Origin: Pleodorina starrii
Lineage: Eukaryota; Chlorophyta; Chlorophyceae; Chlamydomonadales; Volvocaceae
DNA: 64,000 bases
Direction: 5' to 3'
Assembly: GCA_030267565.1 (NCBI GenBank)
Contig: BRXU01000001.1
Location: forward strand, 7,074,001 to 7,138,000
Part shown: positions 53,101-64,000 of the stretch, one piece after another
Layout: each line of letters begins with the position of its first letter
How positions within the stretch are numbered: the stretch's first letter is position 1
Program-made: the position numbers and the translations under genes
The notes under the pieces: generated by a model
Database searches by the model: none
The model's input: only the letters and a program-made list of their open reading frames with translations
What the model was told of the DNA's origin: nothing

Positions 53101-55262
53101 CCGCAGGTCGGTATCGCAAGTGGAGCCCTTCTGGAGCCTCCAGCTGCCGCTGCCGCCGCCGTCACCGACGCCGGCGGCAGCGGCGGCCGCCGACCGAGCT
53201 CCGCCGCCGCCGTCACCGACGCTGGACCCGCTACAGCTGGCGGCGGCGGCGGCGGCCGGGAGAGCCCGGGCGTTGGGGGCAGGATCGCGGCGGCCACCGC
53301 TGCTGCCTTCCCTGGACCCGCTGGTGCCAGGCACTTCGACGGCCAGCCGGCAGCAGCAGCAACATCAGCATCATCAGGATCTATCCGAGGGTGATTTATC
53401 TCGGCGTCAGGCCGGGAGACAAGGGTGTGCGCCGCCGCCTCCGGCGGTGGTGGCGCTGTCCGGCGGCGGTCGGGCGGGGCTGGCGGCGGGCGGCGCGCTG
53501 CGGCTGCGGGACTGTCTGGCGCTGGCAGTGCAGGTGCGTTGGGGCGACCTTTACGGAGGAGGATGTGATGTCCCTGCCGCTCCCGAAGCCCCCATGCGCC
53601 TGCCGTGACCCGCTCTTCCTTTCCTTTCTTTACCGCCTTCTTCCTTCCACGGCCACTCTTCTTGACCGCTCTCTTTCTTTCTTTCTTTCTCAACCGTTCT
53701 TCTTTTATCCACGGCCGCTTCTCCGCTCGACGCCGTCCATCCTTCGCGGCTGCCGCACGGCTTTGGGTGCGCTGGATGGATCACGGTGACGACCACTGCT
53801 GGTGCTACTGCGGCGGTGATGGTGGCGCCGTACTACCGTACCGCTGCCGTACTCTCAGCCGGAGGTCGTCGAGGGGGTGGAGTGCTGCCGCTGCAGCCTG
53901 CTGGCGGCGCTGCGGCGCGTCCGCGCAGCGGCGGCGCTCAGGCCGGCGCCGCTGCCGCCGCCGCCTGCTTGCGTGGCGGCTGTGGCGGAGCCGCCGCCGC
54001 CTCCGCACGGGCGACAGTCGCAGGCCATAGAGTCCCAGCCCGCGCTCCCAGGCCCGAGCCCTCGTCTGCCCCCTGGCTGTGGTCCCGATCCAAACACAAC
54101 GAGATCGTACCCGGCTGGGGGTGTTGGCCTGCGCCACAAGCCCGGCTGCTGCCGCTGTCGGGAGTCCAATGATGGTGATAGCGGTGGCGGAGGCCGCGGC
54201 GCCACCGCGACTGGGCGCTGCTGCAGCAGCGGCAGCGGCAGCCACGGCGACTGCCACGGCGGTGCTTACGTCGATGGTGACGGTGACGACAACGGCGACG
54301 GTCAACCCGGCGGCCGGTGCAGCAGCAGCAGCAGCACGGCACGAAGGGATGATGTGGCATCTTGCGAGCCGCTGGTCAGCGCACACGAGGCGGCACCAGA
54401 ATCATCATCATCATCCTCATCAGCAGCAGCAGCGGCTGGGGTGGTGGGGGCGGCGGGTGGAGCGGCGGCGCGGGAGGCGGCGGATGTGCGGGTCGCCTGG
54501 GTGGAGCGGCGGCTTGCTCGGCTGGGGGCGATGCTGTCGGGACCCCACCTGCCCGACCTGGATCTGGATTCGGAGCTGCAGCAGCTGCAGCAGGCCATGA
54601 TGGCGCTGTTGCAGCAGCAGCAACAACAGGAGCGGCAGCGGCATCAGGGACAGGGGCAGGAACAGCAGCAGGAGGACCGGCGGGAATGCAGCGCCGCCGC
54701 CGGCGGGGGAGGTGCCGCCAGCGTAAGGCTGGCGGCGGTGCGGACGCGGGCGCTGCGTCGCACGCGCGTGGCGCGCTGCCCGCCGGTGCTGGTGCTGCAG
54801 CTGCTGCGGACGGTGTGGGACCCACGGGTCGGTGCGGCTGTTAAGGACGGCCGCCACGTGGCCTTCCCGCTGGTGCTGGGGCCGGCCGAGCTTGAGCTTC
54901 TGGGAGCAGCGCCGCCGCCGCCGCCGGGGAAGGAGGCGAAAGAGGAAGCGAGGGAGGGGGAGGACGAGGAGGAGGCGGTGGTGCCGCGGCTGTTTCTCCT
55001 CACGGCAGTTGTCGTACACTACGGCGGCGCGGACTCGGGACACTACCTGATGTACCGCCGAATTTCGACAGCGCTTCCGCCGCGTGATGGCGGCGGCGGG
55101 TCGCTTGGGTACGGCAGCAGCGGCAGCGGCCGCGGCGGCGCTGGCGGCGGGGTGGACGATCGTGGCTCGTGGCTGCGGGTCTCGGACTCGTCTGTGTCGC
55201 TGGCGGACGAACGGGAGGTACTGCAGCAGGCCGCTGCCGTACTGATGTACGAGCAGCAATAA
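50175..55262 (+). CDS. Ubiquitin-specific protease (USP/UBP, C19 family)
   Basis: Exons 50175-50354, 50631-50979, 51310-51764, 52334-52755, 53107-53533 and 53859-55262; 3,237 bp, 1,078 residues. Cys box GLVNLGNSCYMNSVLQ with catalytic Cys codon 50,331; next exon TLASSQRFCAYLDERTRAVQ; QQD-type box LGQQNDAAEAL at the end of exon 3; PLRGLLASSTLCCECGG in exon 4 and VECCRCSL in exon 6 give the two C-x2-C arms of a zinc site; His box VVVHYGGADSGHYLMYRR with His codon 55,041; SWLRVSDSSV closes the fold. It would cleave ubiquitin from proteins. Closest in layout to the USP30/plant UBP27 group, which is inference. Long Ala/Gly/Gln inserts separate the boxes. The start is the first in-frame ATG; an upstream exon is possible. 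Confidence 0.9.
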
Positions 55263-55773
55263 CAGGGGCTGCCTGAAAGCGGCATGCTGGGCTTTCTGAG
55301 TAGGGTACAACCCAATGTTAAATAAGGCGCTGCGCGTACCGAAAATCGGATGCAGCAAACAGCCCATGGCCCTTTGGTACCGTTATTTTGGCTCCCAGCT
55401 GTTGCCAGGGTTCCGCACACGCGCCAGCTGCCAGCACACGTTAACAGTCCCGCATCACATCAAGGTCCGCACCTGCAGCGCGGAGGCGCACACCCTCCAT
55501 GTAAGCCATCCCGCCTATCACAGCCAGCCTCTCCCGCACCCCCCGCCCCGCCCCCGTTCGTTCGCTAGCGTCGCCTTCATTCCACCGCTGCGGTTTCCTC
55601 TTCATTTGCCTGCTGCGGTTTCTTCTTTCTTTTCCTGCCTCCGCCCGCCGCCGACCTCCTGCGCCACCTCGTAGCCCCACCCACCTGCTAGCCCGTCAGC
55701 TCTACGGCTCTACAGCACGGTTCTACGGCTCTACCGCTCTTCAGCACGGCAACGGCATTTGTGCACTACCCCA
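55263..55773. other. Convergent 3' region of USP and ENT genes
   Basis: 511 bp between two stop codons on opposite strands; holds the USP poly(A) signal, otherwise nothing recognisable. Confidence 0.5.
55500..55504 (+). terminator. Probable poly(A) signal TGTAA of the USP gene
   Basis: TGTAA 238 nt after the stop codon, the first one downstream. Confidence 0.5.
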
Positions 55774-58700
55774 CTAGACCTTCAGCAGCCACAGCCAGCC
55801 CAGGTAGGCCCCCGCGTTGAGCCCCGCCACCAGGCTCAGCACCAGCAGCGTCTCAACCACCTCCGCATCGCTGTGCCGCTGGGCCCTGCTGAGCCCGTAT
55901 GCCGACCCCGCAGCGCCCGGCCCATGGACCCCCGTCCCCGACCGCGGCCCCAGCCCCCCGGGCAGGCCGAGCCCCAGCCCTGGTGCTGGCTCAGAGCCCT
56001 GACGCGAACTTTGCGCCGTTGCGAGTACACCTGTCAGCGGCAGCGGCGCCGGGTCAGTGACCGATTGGGGGCCGGCGGCGGCGCCAGCGACGCGCTTGCA
56101 GCCGGACTCTGCATCCGTTAGCGGAAGGTATCCGTATCGGCCGCCTGCGGCGGCGGCGGCGATGCCGCCGTCGCTGCCGGCGGGCAGTCGAGCGCGCGCC
56201 GCCGCGGGTGCTTTTTGCGGGGTGGGTGGCGGCGGCGGCGGTGACGGCGCCGTCAGCGCTGCGGCGAAGGCGGGGCCCATGGTGAGAGCCTGCGCCGTCA
56301 GGTACCTGCAGGCACAGGTGGGCAGGCGATGTGACGACGGCAGCAGCAGCGGACGCGCAGCAGCAGTAGCAGAAGCAGGGGATGGCAGGAAAGGCACGGA
56401 GGGCAGCCCAGCGATCGGGAATAACCATCGGGCATCGGGGGCCAGGGGGCGAGTGGTGAGGAGCCGTCATACTGTATGAAACACATGCCGCATGTTGGCC
56501 GAGGAGCCGTGTAGGGAGTCACTGGCTGCGGTACCTCAGCACGTCATTGCGCGCCACAAGAACGCGGCGGAGAGATGATGCAGCACAGCCCGAATCCTCC
56601 CGAATCCTCCCGAATCCTCCCGAATCCAATCCACGGTGGGATCCACCGCTGAATGACTCCTTCAGCACAATGTGCAGTGCGCCGCGGTGCGGTGCGTGGG
56701 ACCATTCGAGTTACCGGAGGATTCGACACCCCCTCATCCGCCCCCGCCCGCCCACCCGCGCGCGGTCGCTCACCCGTTGCTGAGGCCCAACGCCGCCGTC
56801 AGCGCTGCCATCACCCAGGCCGCCGCCTGCCACCGCGCCGCCGCCAGGAAAGCAGGGAGCGCTACGACGCCACGCAGCAGCGACGCCGCCAGCAGCCCCC
56901 GCGGCCGCCGCAGCGGCGCCAATAGCGCCGCTGCCGCCGCCGCCAGGCGCCCGCACGCCCCGCCTACACAGTCGACGGCCCCGCCGTTGCCGCCACCGCT
57001 GCCGCTGCCTTTCCCGGGCCGCTGCGAGTGCGGCAGCAGCGGGACACCTTGCTGCAAATCCTCCAGGTGGCTCCCGTAGTCCTGGCAGTGGTTAAGGCGG
57101 TTAAGGTGGTTGTGGTTGCGGTTACCGTTATCCCACTGCAATTGCAACTGCTGCTGCTGCTGTTGTTGCTGCGGGCCGCCTTCCGGGTCTGCTCCCTTGC
57201 GCTGAGGCCGCGTCGTCGCCAGCGTCAGCGTCGTCGTTGTCGTCGTCGTCGGCGGCGGCGGCGGCGGCCTCGGCGTCTCTGCGGCGATGATTGGGTCCAA
57301 GCAGGGCAGGCTCTTGCCCAGCAGGTCCGCCAGGTTGTACGCGGTGATGAGCAGGATGGGGTACCAGTCACCCAGCTCGGCACTCTGCGTAGAGGGCGGC
57401 GGCGGCACAGCGGCGGTAAGAGCAGAGCAGCTGGCATCACTGTCCGAAGAGGTGGGCTGACAGGCTGACAGGCTGACAGGCAGGAAGGGGGATCAGGAGA
57501 GCGGCTAAGATTGGGTTTCGTGCGTGACGGTGTCAGCGGCACAGCGGGGCCGTGCAGGGACGTGCACCCTCCCGCCTTCCCAGCCTATCGATTTCCGTAA
57601 CTGCGCGTTCCTGAAGGTGCATTTGAGGCCTTTCATGTGCTTCAGGTAGTGGGGCCTGTCCGCCCGCCGCAATGGGGACCCTCCCCTGGTAGGTGAGGAG
57701 GCAGCTAGCTGAGCCGCTGACCCTCCACCCCCCCCACTAACCCTCAGCTGCGGTTCATTCGCTTCTTCGGCTCTCCTTCACAGCCCCATCCCCTCACCAC
57801 CACTCACGTGCACGTCCTCCGCCAGAAACCCCGGAAAGATGGACAGAGTGACCGTGTACGTCACAAACAGCGAGCAGCAAAGCGGCCAGCCAGGAGCCAG
57901 GCAGCGACGGATCTGTTGCCGTACACCGCCGCCACCGCTGCCGCCGTCGGTGCTGCACGCCGTGATGCCGTCGAGCATCGGAACATCTGCGCCACCGCCA
58001 CCGCCGCTGCCGCTGCCGCCGCTGCCACCGCCGCTGCCGCCGCTGCCGCCGCTGCGGGTGTCGCTATTATGATTAGGAGAGCTCGTGGCCGGCATGGCGG
58101 CGGCGGCCATGTCAGCTCGAGAGGCGCAGTCCACGACCCATGGGTCCACACCGCGACAGTGGCTGGCGGCGGACGGCCAGTGGTAACAATCGGCGGCTTC
58201 GGGGGTTGCGGCGGCGGCGGCGGCGACGTCAATCCCCGTGGAACTGCACTCCTTGGATAACTCGACCGGCAGCGGCAGCAGCAGCGGTTGATGCTCGGAC
58301 GCCTGTTCGTACACATGTTCGTGATCCTCGCCACCACCCTCGCTGCCGCCGCTGCCGTTGTCTCGGGCGGCGTCCGGCGGTCCGCGCGACGGCGATATCC
58401 GTAATCGCGCCAGTACGCCATCGTACACTACCAGGCACGAGAGCGACAGCAGGCCTGTAGGGTACGACATTGCGCAACACAAAACACAAAACACGACACG
58501 ACACGTCAGCAGCTCGCGACGTCGCAACGTAGCAGCGGCAGCGACGGCAAGCAGCGCTGCGCGGGTCAGGGTCACGACCCGACCCGGGCTCGTCAGACGT
58601 GGCTTCTGCGCGCGGCAAGGAAGGCGAACACGCGAGTTGGATTCCCTAGTTCCTACTCTGAACACCGCGCTGTCTCCATCCCGGCTACACCAGCGATCAC

Positions 58701-61295
58701 CCTCGCTCCACCGGCCGCTGTGGCCCCTGGACCAGAACATCCGAATAACATTCATGTCGCTTTACACACACTCTGATGCTTCAACAAGCAAGCCACAGCG
58801 ATTCGCCTGCTCGCCCTTGACCTTCGGGGACGCCGCCCGGTCACACCCGCCCTCCTGCCCCCCCGCGCGGCCGACCGCCCCTCCGCCTACCTGCCAGTGC
58901 GAAGTAGAGGCGCGTGCCGTCCCGCAGCCCCCGGGCCCGATCCTCCGCATCCACCTCAAAGGACGCCTTGGAGGCCAGCCTCAGCAGACACACCAGCAGA
59001 CCGGAGCTGGCGGTGCCGCTGACCAGAGCCTGAACGGGGGGGAGGGGGTGACGGCAACACGGGAACACGGGAACACGGCAACACGGGAGCACGGGAGCAA
59101 GGGCCCGTGGGAACGGGAAGGGGGAGGGAAACGTATACAGGTAAACCGCAGCCCGACAAGAGGGAAGGGTGGCTGATGACGGCCGTGGGGAGCGGCTCAA
59201 CGGGAATATTGATGGGCGATGCACGCCCTGACATCGCGGCGTGCCTTCCACGCCCCTTCCTGCACGTCCCGTCCGTACTGTGCCGTACTGTGCTGTGCGC
59301 AGTACTGCACTTACACGTACCTGCATGTACGGCGGCGGCAGCTGCGCCGCCTCTCCGAACAGGGCTCCCTGGCACAGCCCATCGCAGGCGCCCACCAGCG
59401 CCACACACAGCACCACCGCCACCAGGCCCCCCACCGGTGCAGCAGCAGCGGCAGCCCCAGCCGTCACTGCAGCAGCAGCGGCTGCGTTTGTGCTGCCGCC
59501 GCCGTCGCTACTGCCGCCGCCGCCGCCGGCACCCGAGGGAGCCATCAGCAGCGCATCAAGCTGTGTGGAGGCAAGGAGCCGCCGGAAGGGGCGGACCGCA
59601 GATGAATGATTGAGTGGGTGAGTGAGTGGGTGAGTGAGGGATTCGCTGCCGGCTTCAATCCCCGCCACTTCACGTCCCAGTTCCCAGTTCCCGGGTTCGG
59701 TCCCAGTCGCACGCCCCCCCGCGCCCACCCGCGGGCCCCTCGCACCCAGCACCTCACCAGCGGCACCGCGGCCATGGCGGCTGTGAAGCCCAGGTAGCCC
59801 AGTCGGACGCGTACGGCCGAGGAAAGAAGGTCCGGGAAGCTGCGGTCGATGGCAGTGATGGAAGTAACGGTTACGAGCCGACGGCCGCGAGTTCAGCACT
59901 GCAAGCTCCCGGTTGCGGCGGCGCTTGTGGCGTCATCTCCCTCTGCTAATCCCACGTTGGCCCATCCATTTCTTTTGGCTTGCCTCTCATCTCATTTCAT
60001 CTCATCTCATCTCATCTCATGTTGCCGTCTCGAGTCTCCATCGGCCATCAAGTTCCCTTTATTGTCCCACGGGTCCCGCCCCGCCCCGTCCCGCCCCGCC
60101 CCTATGGTCGCCTATGCTCCATCGCTTACGGTACGTTCCATCGCTATTTCCTTATTACCGGCCCACCCCACCTCGAGGGCCGCCTCGCCTCAGCCCCTCG
60201 GTCGCTCACCGGATGGCCACCGCGAGGAACACCAGGCACGTGGGCAGGTACGACACCGTGAACAGGCGGTCCGTGTGCCAGCCCTGCGTCCCGGGATGCG
60301 GTAATGGCGGACAGAATGGGACACGCGACCTGACCTGACCTGACCTCAGACGCTCAGAGGGACACGCCAGGGGGACGGGACGGGGATGACAACTGACCTC
60401 CAATACCACATCCCGTCAGAAACCGGCGCAGCATCCCGGGCGATCGGGCTATCAGGCGATCAGGCAATGGCAATGGCCCTACCGGGTAGACCGCCCCGAA
60501 ATAGTCGGTGGCGGTGATGAGCGCATTCCAGGCGGCCAGCAGGCCAGCACCCAGCAGGAAGTAGCAGGCACGGCCGGCCAGGGGCGCTGCTGGAGCAAGC
60601 GGGGCTGCCGCCACCGGCGCCGGAGGCGGGGCAGCTGGGGGTGATGGCGGTGGCGGTGGCGGAGGCGTACGGGTGGGTGCACCAGAAGGTGTGGCGTTCG
60701 AGGCCTGCTGGGGACGGAATGGATACAGCGATGTGATGGCGCTGCGTACTGCGGTGCGGTGCGATGCGGTGCGGTGCGGTGCGGTGCGGTGCGGTGCGGT
60801 GCGGTGCGGTGCGGTGCGGTGCGGTGCGGTGCGGTGCGGTGCGGTGCGGGAGTCGGTTCTGGGCATCTGGAGTGATCAGGGTTGCTGTCGGTTAAGGCCC
60901 GATCAAGGATCTTGGGCACGACTGGGGACGGGTTCGGGTCAGTGGGGTGAGTTTTTCTCCGGCTGGGGTCGCCAGACAACGCCCGGCACAGAAGGGTGTG
61001 CAGCACTGATGGGCGACGGGGGGAGAGGGGAGGTGCGTAGTGCAGTGCAACCGGGGATCCAGCCCCCGGCATCCTGCTATAGCGAACCTCAGGCCAAGAG
61101 GCCACCGTTGGTTTAACCCCCTGCGGCATAACCGCTTGTGCAGAAGGGCTAAGGTACCCTAAATCCCTATCTCAATATCCTAAACCATCAAGATGCGTAA
61201 TGCTCGTTACAGGCGCTCACCTCCCCGTTATTGCTTGGCACGGGAACATAGCTCGCGCTCCATGCTGGTGCACCTTGCGGTGCCGAGCGCGACAT
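55774..61295 (-). CDS. Equilibrative nucleoside transporter (ENT, SLC29 family)
   Basis: Nine exons (minus): 61295-61221, 60707-60483, 60283-60210, 59839-59758, 59560-59321, 59029-58891, 58454-57808, 57384-56774 and 56305-55774; 2,625 bp, 874 residues, all phases agreeing. TM1 is CYFLLGAGLLAAWNALITA; then LFTVSYLPTCLVFLAV; LGYLGFTAAMAAVPL; the ENT signature region ALVGACDGLCQGALFGEAAQ and PPPYMQALVSGTASSGLLV; RLYFALAGLLSLSCLVVY; TVTLSIFPGFL; GDWYPILLITAYNLADLLGK; and a last part TAALGLSNGYLTAQALTMG to GAYLGWLWLL. ENTs carry nucleosides or bases down their gradient across plasma or vacuolar membranes. Typical members have about 450 residues; here Gly/Ala/Gln-rich loops of up to 150 residues double the length, common in this alga. 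The first exon (MSRSAPQGAPAW...) is short but in phase. Confidence 0.9.
56589..56627. repeat. 10-bp tandem repeat (CCCGAATCCT)n
   Basis: About four units in the last intron of the ENT gene. Confidence 0.8.
60751..60849. repeat. Pentanucleotide microsatellite (GCGGT)n
   Basis: About twenty near-perfect units in intron 1 of the ENT gene, close to the acceptor at 60,708. Its length is a multiple of five, so it leaves every frame open and produces spurious long ORFs. Confidence 0.9.
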
Positions 61296-62437
61296 CGCTC
61301 CCGTAAGATAGCCAAGTACGCAAGTTGATGGATATTAATGTAATATTACGGTGCCAGCATTGTGTCTTTTGCGAACTCGCCACAGACGCGACTTCAACCG
61401 TCGAATGTCCAACAGGAAGCAGAATAAAATACGGCTAAATGGCAGTAAAGCTGCCGCTGTGTAAATGCAATGCGTCTGGGTAAGGATTGGTGATTGGGTA
61501 ACTCCGGTCAGCAATGGTGGATCGTTGGTTTGTTCCAACCAACCTGACGTATGGTTAAAGCAGCACCCGATGGACTATGCTCGGACCTCGGAGTTCAACG
61601 CGGTCACCATATGGCAATATAAATGTCGATGATAATTCTGCGGGCGCGCACTTACAAGCGCAGAGTTATGCGAAACCCTAGGTTTCAGCGCCCTTCCCTT
61701 CCCTGGCCCTGCCCCAACCGGTCCTCATCCTATCTTCACGCCCCAGCTGATGGCGTATGCCCCGTCAGAGCCCTTCATCGGCGCCAGCCCTACCGTATGC
61801 GCTTGGACCCGAGTCACACGGCGTGGGGCTGGAGACACGGGCCTGCCCACTCACGCCCGCCCACTCACGCCCGCCCACTCACTCACTCACGCCCACACAC
61901 TCACAATGCCCCCGAATGCCCCCGCGACTGCTACCGCTAGACACTTGCGCACATAGACACACACAGAAACACACACAAATGCGCGTGCATAGATACGTTC
62001 ACACAAACCACGACCAGTCGCGGAGTCGCCGCATTCGTATGCACGTAAGCCATTACACAAAAGGCAGCTTCTTGATTGATAGTAGGTAGTAAGCGGTCGC
62101 CTTACCCGGTCTGACCACAATTACGACGCCGACATACTCAAGAGGCCGATTCAACGAACCGTATGTCGCAACCCACACGTCCACGAAGGCCACGTTCACT
62201 TGGAAGGCCATCGCACGATTTCGCCCCATTTCACGGATCCCTCACAGCGTTCCCTCTCCTTTTCACTTGCAGCCCACGCTCTCATACACACAACGCTCTG
62301 CGCGGTGCAAGCCCATCCCCAGCTCCCACCTCTCTGCCCTGCCGATGGTCAACCGCACCGCAGGTGCAACAGGCCGTACAGCATGCATGCCAGCGCAGTA
62401 CGGCACTACAAACAGTTGCGGCAGCGATAGCAGCAAC
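61296..62437. other. Spacer between ENT start and GT77 stop
   Basis: Both genes lie on the minus strand. Contains a CACTCACGCCCGCC-type minisatellite at 61,848-61,900 and the GT77 poly(A) signal. The ENT promoter must lie here; no TATA box is evident. No other gene seen. Confidence 0.4.
62053..62057 (-). terminator. Probable poly(A) signal TGTAA of the GT77 gene
   Basis: TGTAA on the minus strand about 380 nt after the stop codon. Confidence 0.45.
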
Positions 62438-63923
62438 TCAAGGCACCTTCTCGATGTTCTTGATGACCCGTGGTTCGCCCAGCTCATACCCCTCCATCAA
62501 CTTGCCCATGTTTAGCACCTTGTCTTGAATGGAGCCCTGTGGGTTTGAATTTCAGAGGGCGGACCCGTGGGTCGGCAGCACAGGTGTGACCCGTGGGCCG
62601 GCAGGCCGGGTGCGACCCATGGATCCCAAAGTCGTCACCCAAGCCCTCGAAATCAACAAACCCCAAACCCCAACCCCACCACCCACCTGGCAGGGGAAGT
62701 GCGCCAGGATCCAGTCGGCCCAGGCGCTGGGGCCGCAGGTCTTCTGGGCCGGGTCCTCATACGGCGCTCCCCGCCGAAAGGACCACTCGAAGTGCTTGCG
62801 GCGCATGGCGGGGTCGGTCAGCAGCTTCCGCTCCTCATCCGGGTAGGTGCAGCCGCAGCGGGGGTAGCACATGGACACGAAGCGGCGGTTGTCCAGGGAG
62901 TGCCAGCGCAGTCCCAGGTGGTGGGCGCAGTGGGAGATGACCTTGTTGTACTCCTGGAGGGTGACGATGAGGGGTGTGTGTGTGTGTGTGTGTGTGTGTG
63001 AAGGGTGGGTGAAGGGCGGGTGAAGGAGGGTTGGAATTGGAGGGTGGTTTGTGTGATTCGAGGTCGGAGTGACTTGTTAACACTGGCTCTCTGAATCAGG
63101 AAAAGCTACGAGCTACGAACAAACGCGTAAAAGCCGTGCGAGCCGGGAGGTGAGGGGTGAGGGGTTTGCGCTTGCTAGCGCGATGATTGAACGACGGGTT
63201 CAAGACCTGGGGAACAGGGCTCTGCACTCCGCACCCTCCCCTATCCCCCTCACGTGGCTCCCGGCCGTTTTAATCCACTCCACTCTCGCAGTACTTCCTG
63301 CTGCGCTTCGCTGCGGTCTCGTGTTCATTTACGATACGGAAAAAACACACTCCGCCCTCCCCCTCCCCCCCAGCCGCAGTCGCACCTCCTGGTCCCACAG
63401 CAGCGGGAAGTCTACATGTGCCACCATGGAGCCGAACCAGCGCTCCACGCAGCGCAGCACCGGACCCTCCGAGCGGGCCACCAGGACGCCGATGTTCTGG
63501 CTGGGGTGGCGGGCCAGACCCAGCTGCAGCTGCATGGAGGGGTCCACGATCTGGGGCCGCAGGGAGCACACAGGAGGGGGGGCGCCAGCGGCCGAATGGG
63601 AGGCGGGGTGGCCGGTCAAGTTGGCCGGTGCAGGGGGATGCATCTAGCAGGGGGCCCTGCCGGGCTGGAGCCAGTGGCGTGCAGTGCAGTGCAGTGGTGG
63701 TGGTTCACTGTGACGGTGCTCCCGCGGTGTTCAGCGATTCTCGTGAGGTGTTGGGGAGTGCCAAGAAGGGATGTCTGTTCTGGGTTTCAGGGGCGTTCGT
63801 TGGGGGTGTTCGTGGTCCTGTGTACGGCCGACCCACCTCACACCGCTCCGTGAGCGCTGCCAGCTGAGCCCGCTGCTGCAGTACGGCAGGAAACGGCGAC
63901 TGCAGTACCACCACGTCCGCGTC
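62438..63923 (-). CDS. GT77-type nucleotide-diphospho-sugar transferase, 3' part
   Basis: Visible exons (minus) 63923-63837, 63550-63386, 62953-62687 and 62536-62438, phase 0 throughout, 205 residues to the TGA; the 5' part is beyond the window. The first exon opens with DADVVVLQSPF, a DxD motif for the metal-bound sugar nucleotide. Then NIGVLVARSEG...WFGSM...LLWDQE, EYNKVISHCAHHLGLRWHSL and NRRFVSMCYPRCGC. The order 'DxD, NxG, WDQ' followed by a late Cys-rich part fits family GT77, which includes the plant extensin arabinosyltransferases (RRA, XEG113). Type II Golgi location is usual for the family. The sugar cannot be told from this fragment. The (GT)n run at 62,973-63,000 sits in an intron. 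Confidence 0.75.
62973..63000. repeat. (GT)n microsatellite
   Basis: About fourteen GT units in an intron of the GT77 gene. Confidence 0.9.
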
Positions 63924-64000
63924 CTGTTGCAGGCACCAGAAATGGTAGGGGAGAGGGGGCGCCCCGTGAATGGATGAAGAGGTGGAGAGGCGGTTTGCGT

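Noticed and set aside
60354..60866. ORF beginning MPRTDSRTAPHRTAPH, a possible ENT start
   Set aside because: The start lies across the GCGGT microsatellite. A better first exon (61,295-61,221) joins in phase at the acceptor at 60,708, which puts the microsatellite in an intron.
1..64000. CRISPR arrays, operons, phage genes or a prokaryotic defence system
   Set aside because: Spliced genes, TGTAA signals and eukaryotic transposons show nuclear algal DNA. The tandem repeats are protein-coding rods, microsatellites or transposon parts, without spacers of CRISPR type.

Overview
The window looks like nuclear DNA of a volvocine green alga, most likely Chlamydomonas reinhardtii or a close relative. 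The signs are high GC with C/G-ending codons, many short introns with GTGAGT/GTAAGT donors, TGTAA polyadenylation signals, secreted Ser/Pro-rich proteins carrying an RRLLQ motif after the signal peptide, and a Dualen-type retrotransposon, a family described from C. reinhardtii. Most ORFs antisense to the Pro-rich exons are frame shadows and were left out.

1-46 kb: a head-to-tail array of five paralogous hydroxyproline-rich glycoprotein (HRGP) genes, all on the plus strand. Copy 1 is cut by the window start. Copies 1-3 have a signal peptide, a Cys-rich N-terminal domain, a Pro/Ser rod and a globular C-terminal domain spread over five exons. Copies 4 and 5 keep the first two exons but end in a basic Pro-rich tail. 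Upstream blocks are conserved between copies: a four-fold TGCGCGTGCAACG-type motif array and a GGTATAAAG TATA box. The array is riddled with mobile DNA: a 5'-truncated Ty3/gypsy chromovirus (about 3.7-7.1 kb, minus), a hAT-like MITE with 8-bp target duplication (8.45-9.07 kb), a 12.7-kb Dualen element (14.49-27.18 kb) with 15-bp target duplications, two Dualen tail fragments (13.7 and 32.3 kb), a 1.46-kb unknown insertion (33.5-34.9 kb), an element with terminal inverted repeats and an intronless ORF (38.3-39.8 kb), and a short dispersed MITE. The Dualen element is itself split by a 1,825-bp element with split direct repeats, like TOC1/Ngaro-type tyrosine-recombinase retroelements. A solo 302-bp copy of that repeat lies at 38.45 kb.

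46-64 kb: GC-rich, apparently single-copy genes. In order: a CutA-type divalent-ion tolerance protein (minus, 3 exons), a ubiquitin-specific protease (plus, 6 exons), an equilibrative nucleoside transporter (minus, 9 exons, tail-to-tail with the protease) and the 3' part of a GT77-type nucleotide-sugar transferase (minus, running off the right edge). I assembled exon models by hand from splice signals, reading phase and protein motifs; their summed lengths are multiples of three.

Functional links: the HRGP array would supply cell-wall or matrix rods. A GT77 enzyme is of the class that arabinosylates hydroxyproline, so the nearby gene could act on such proteins, but the proximity may be chance. 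The repeat insertions record the order in which the HRGP copies arose: copies 2 and 3 share a Dualen tail that copy 1 lacks.
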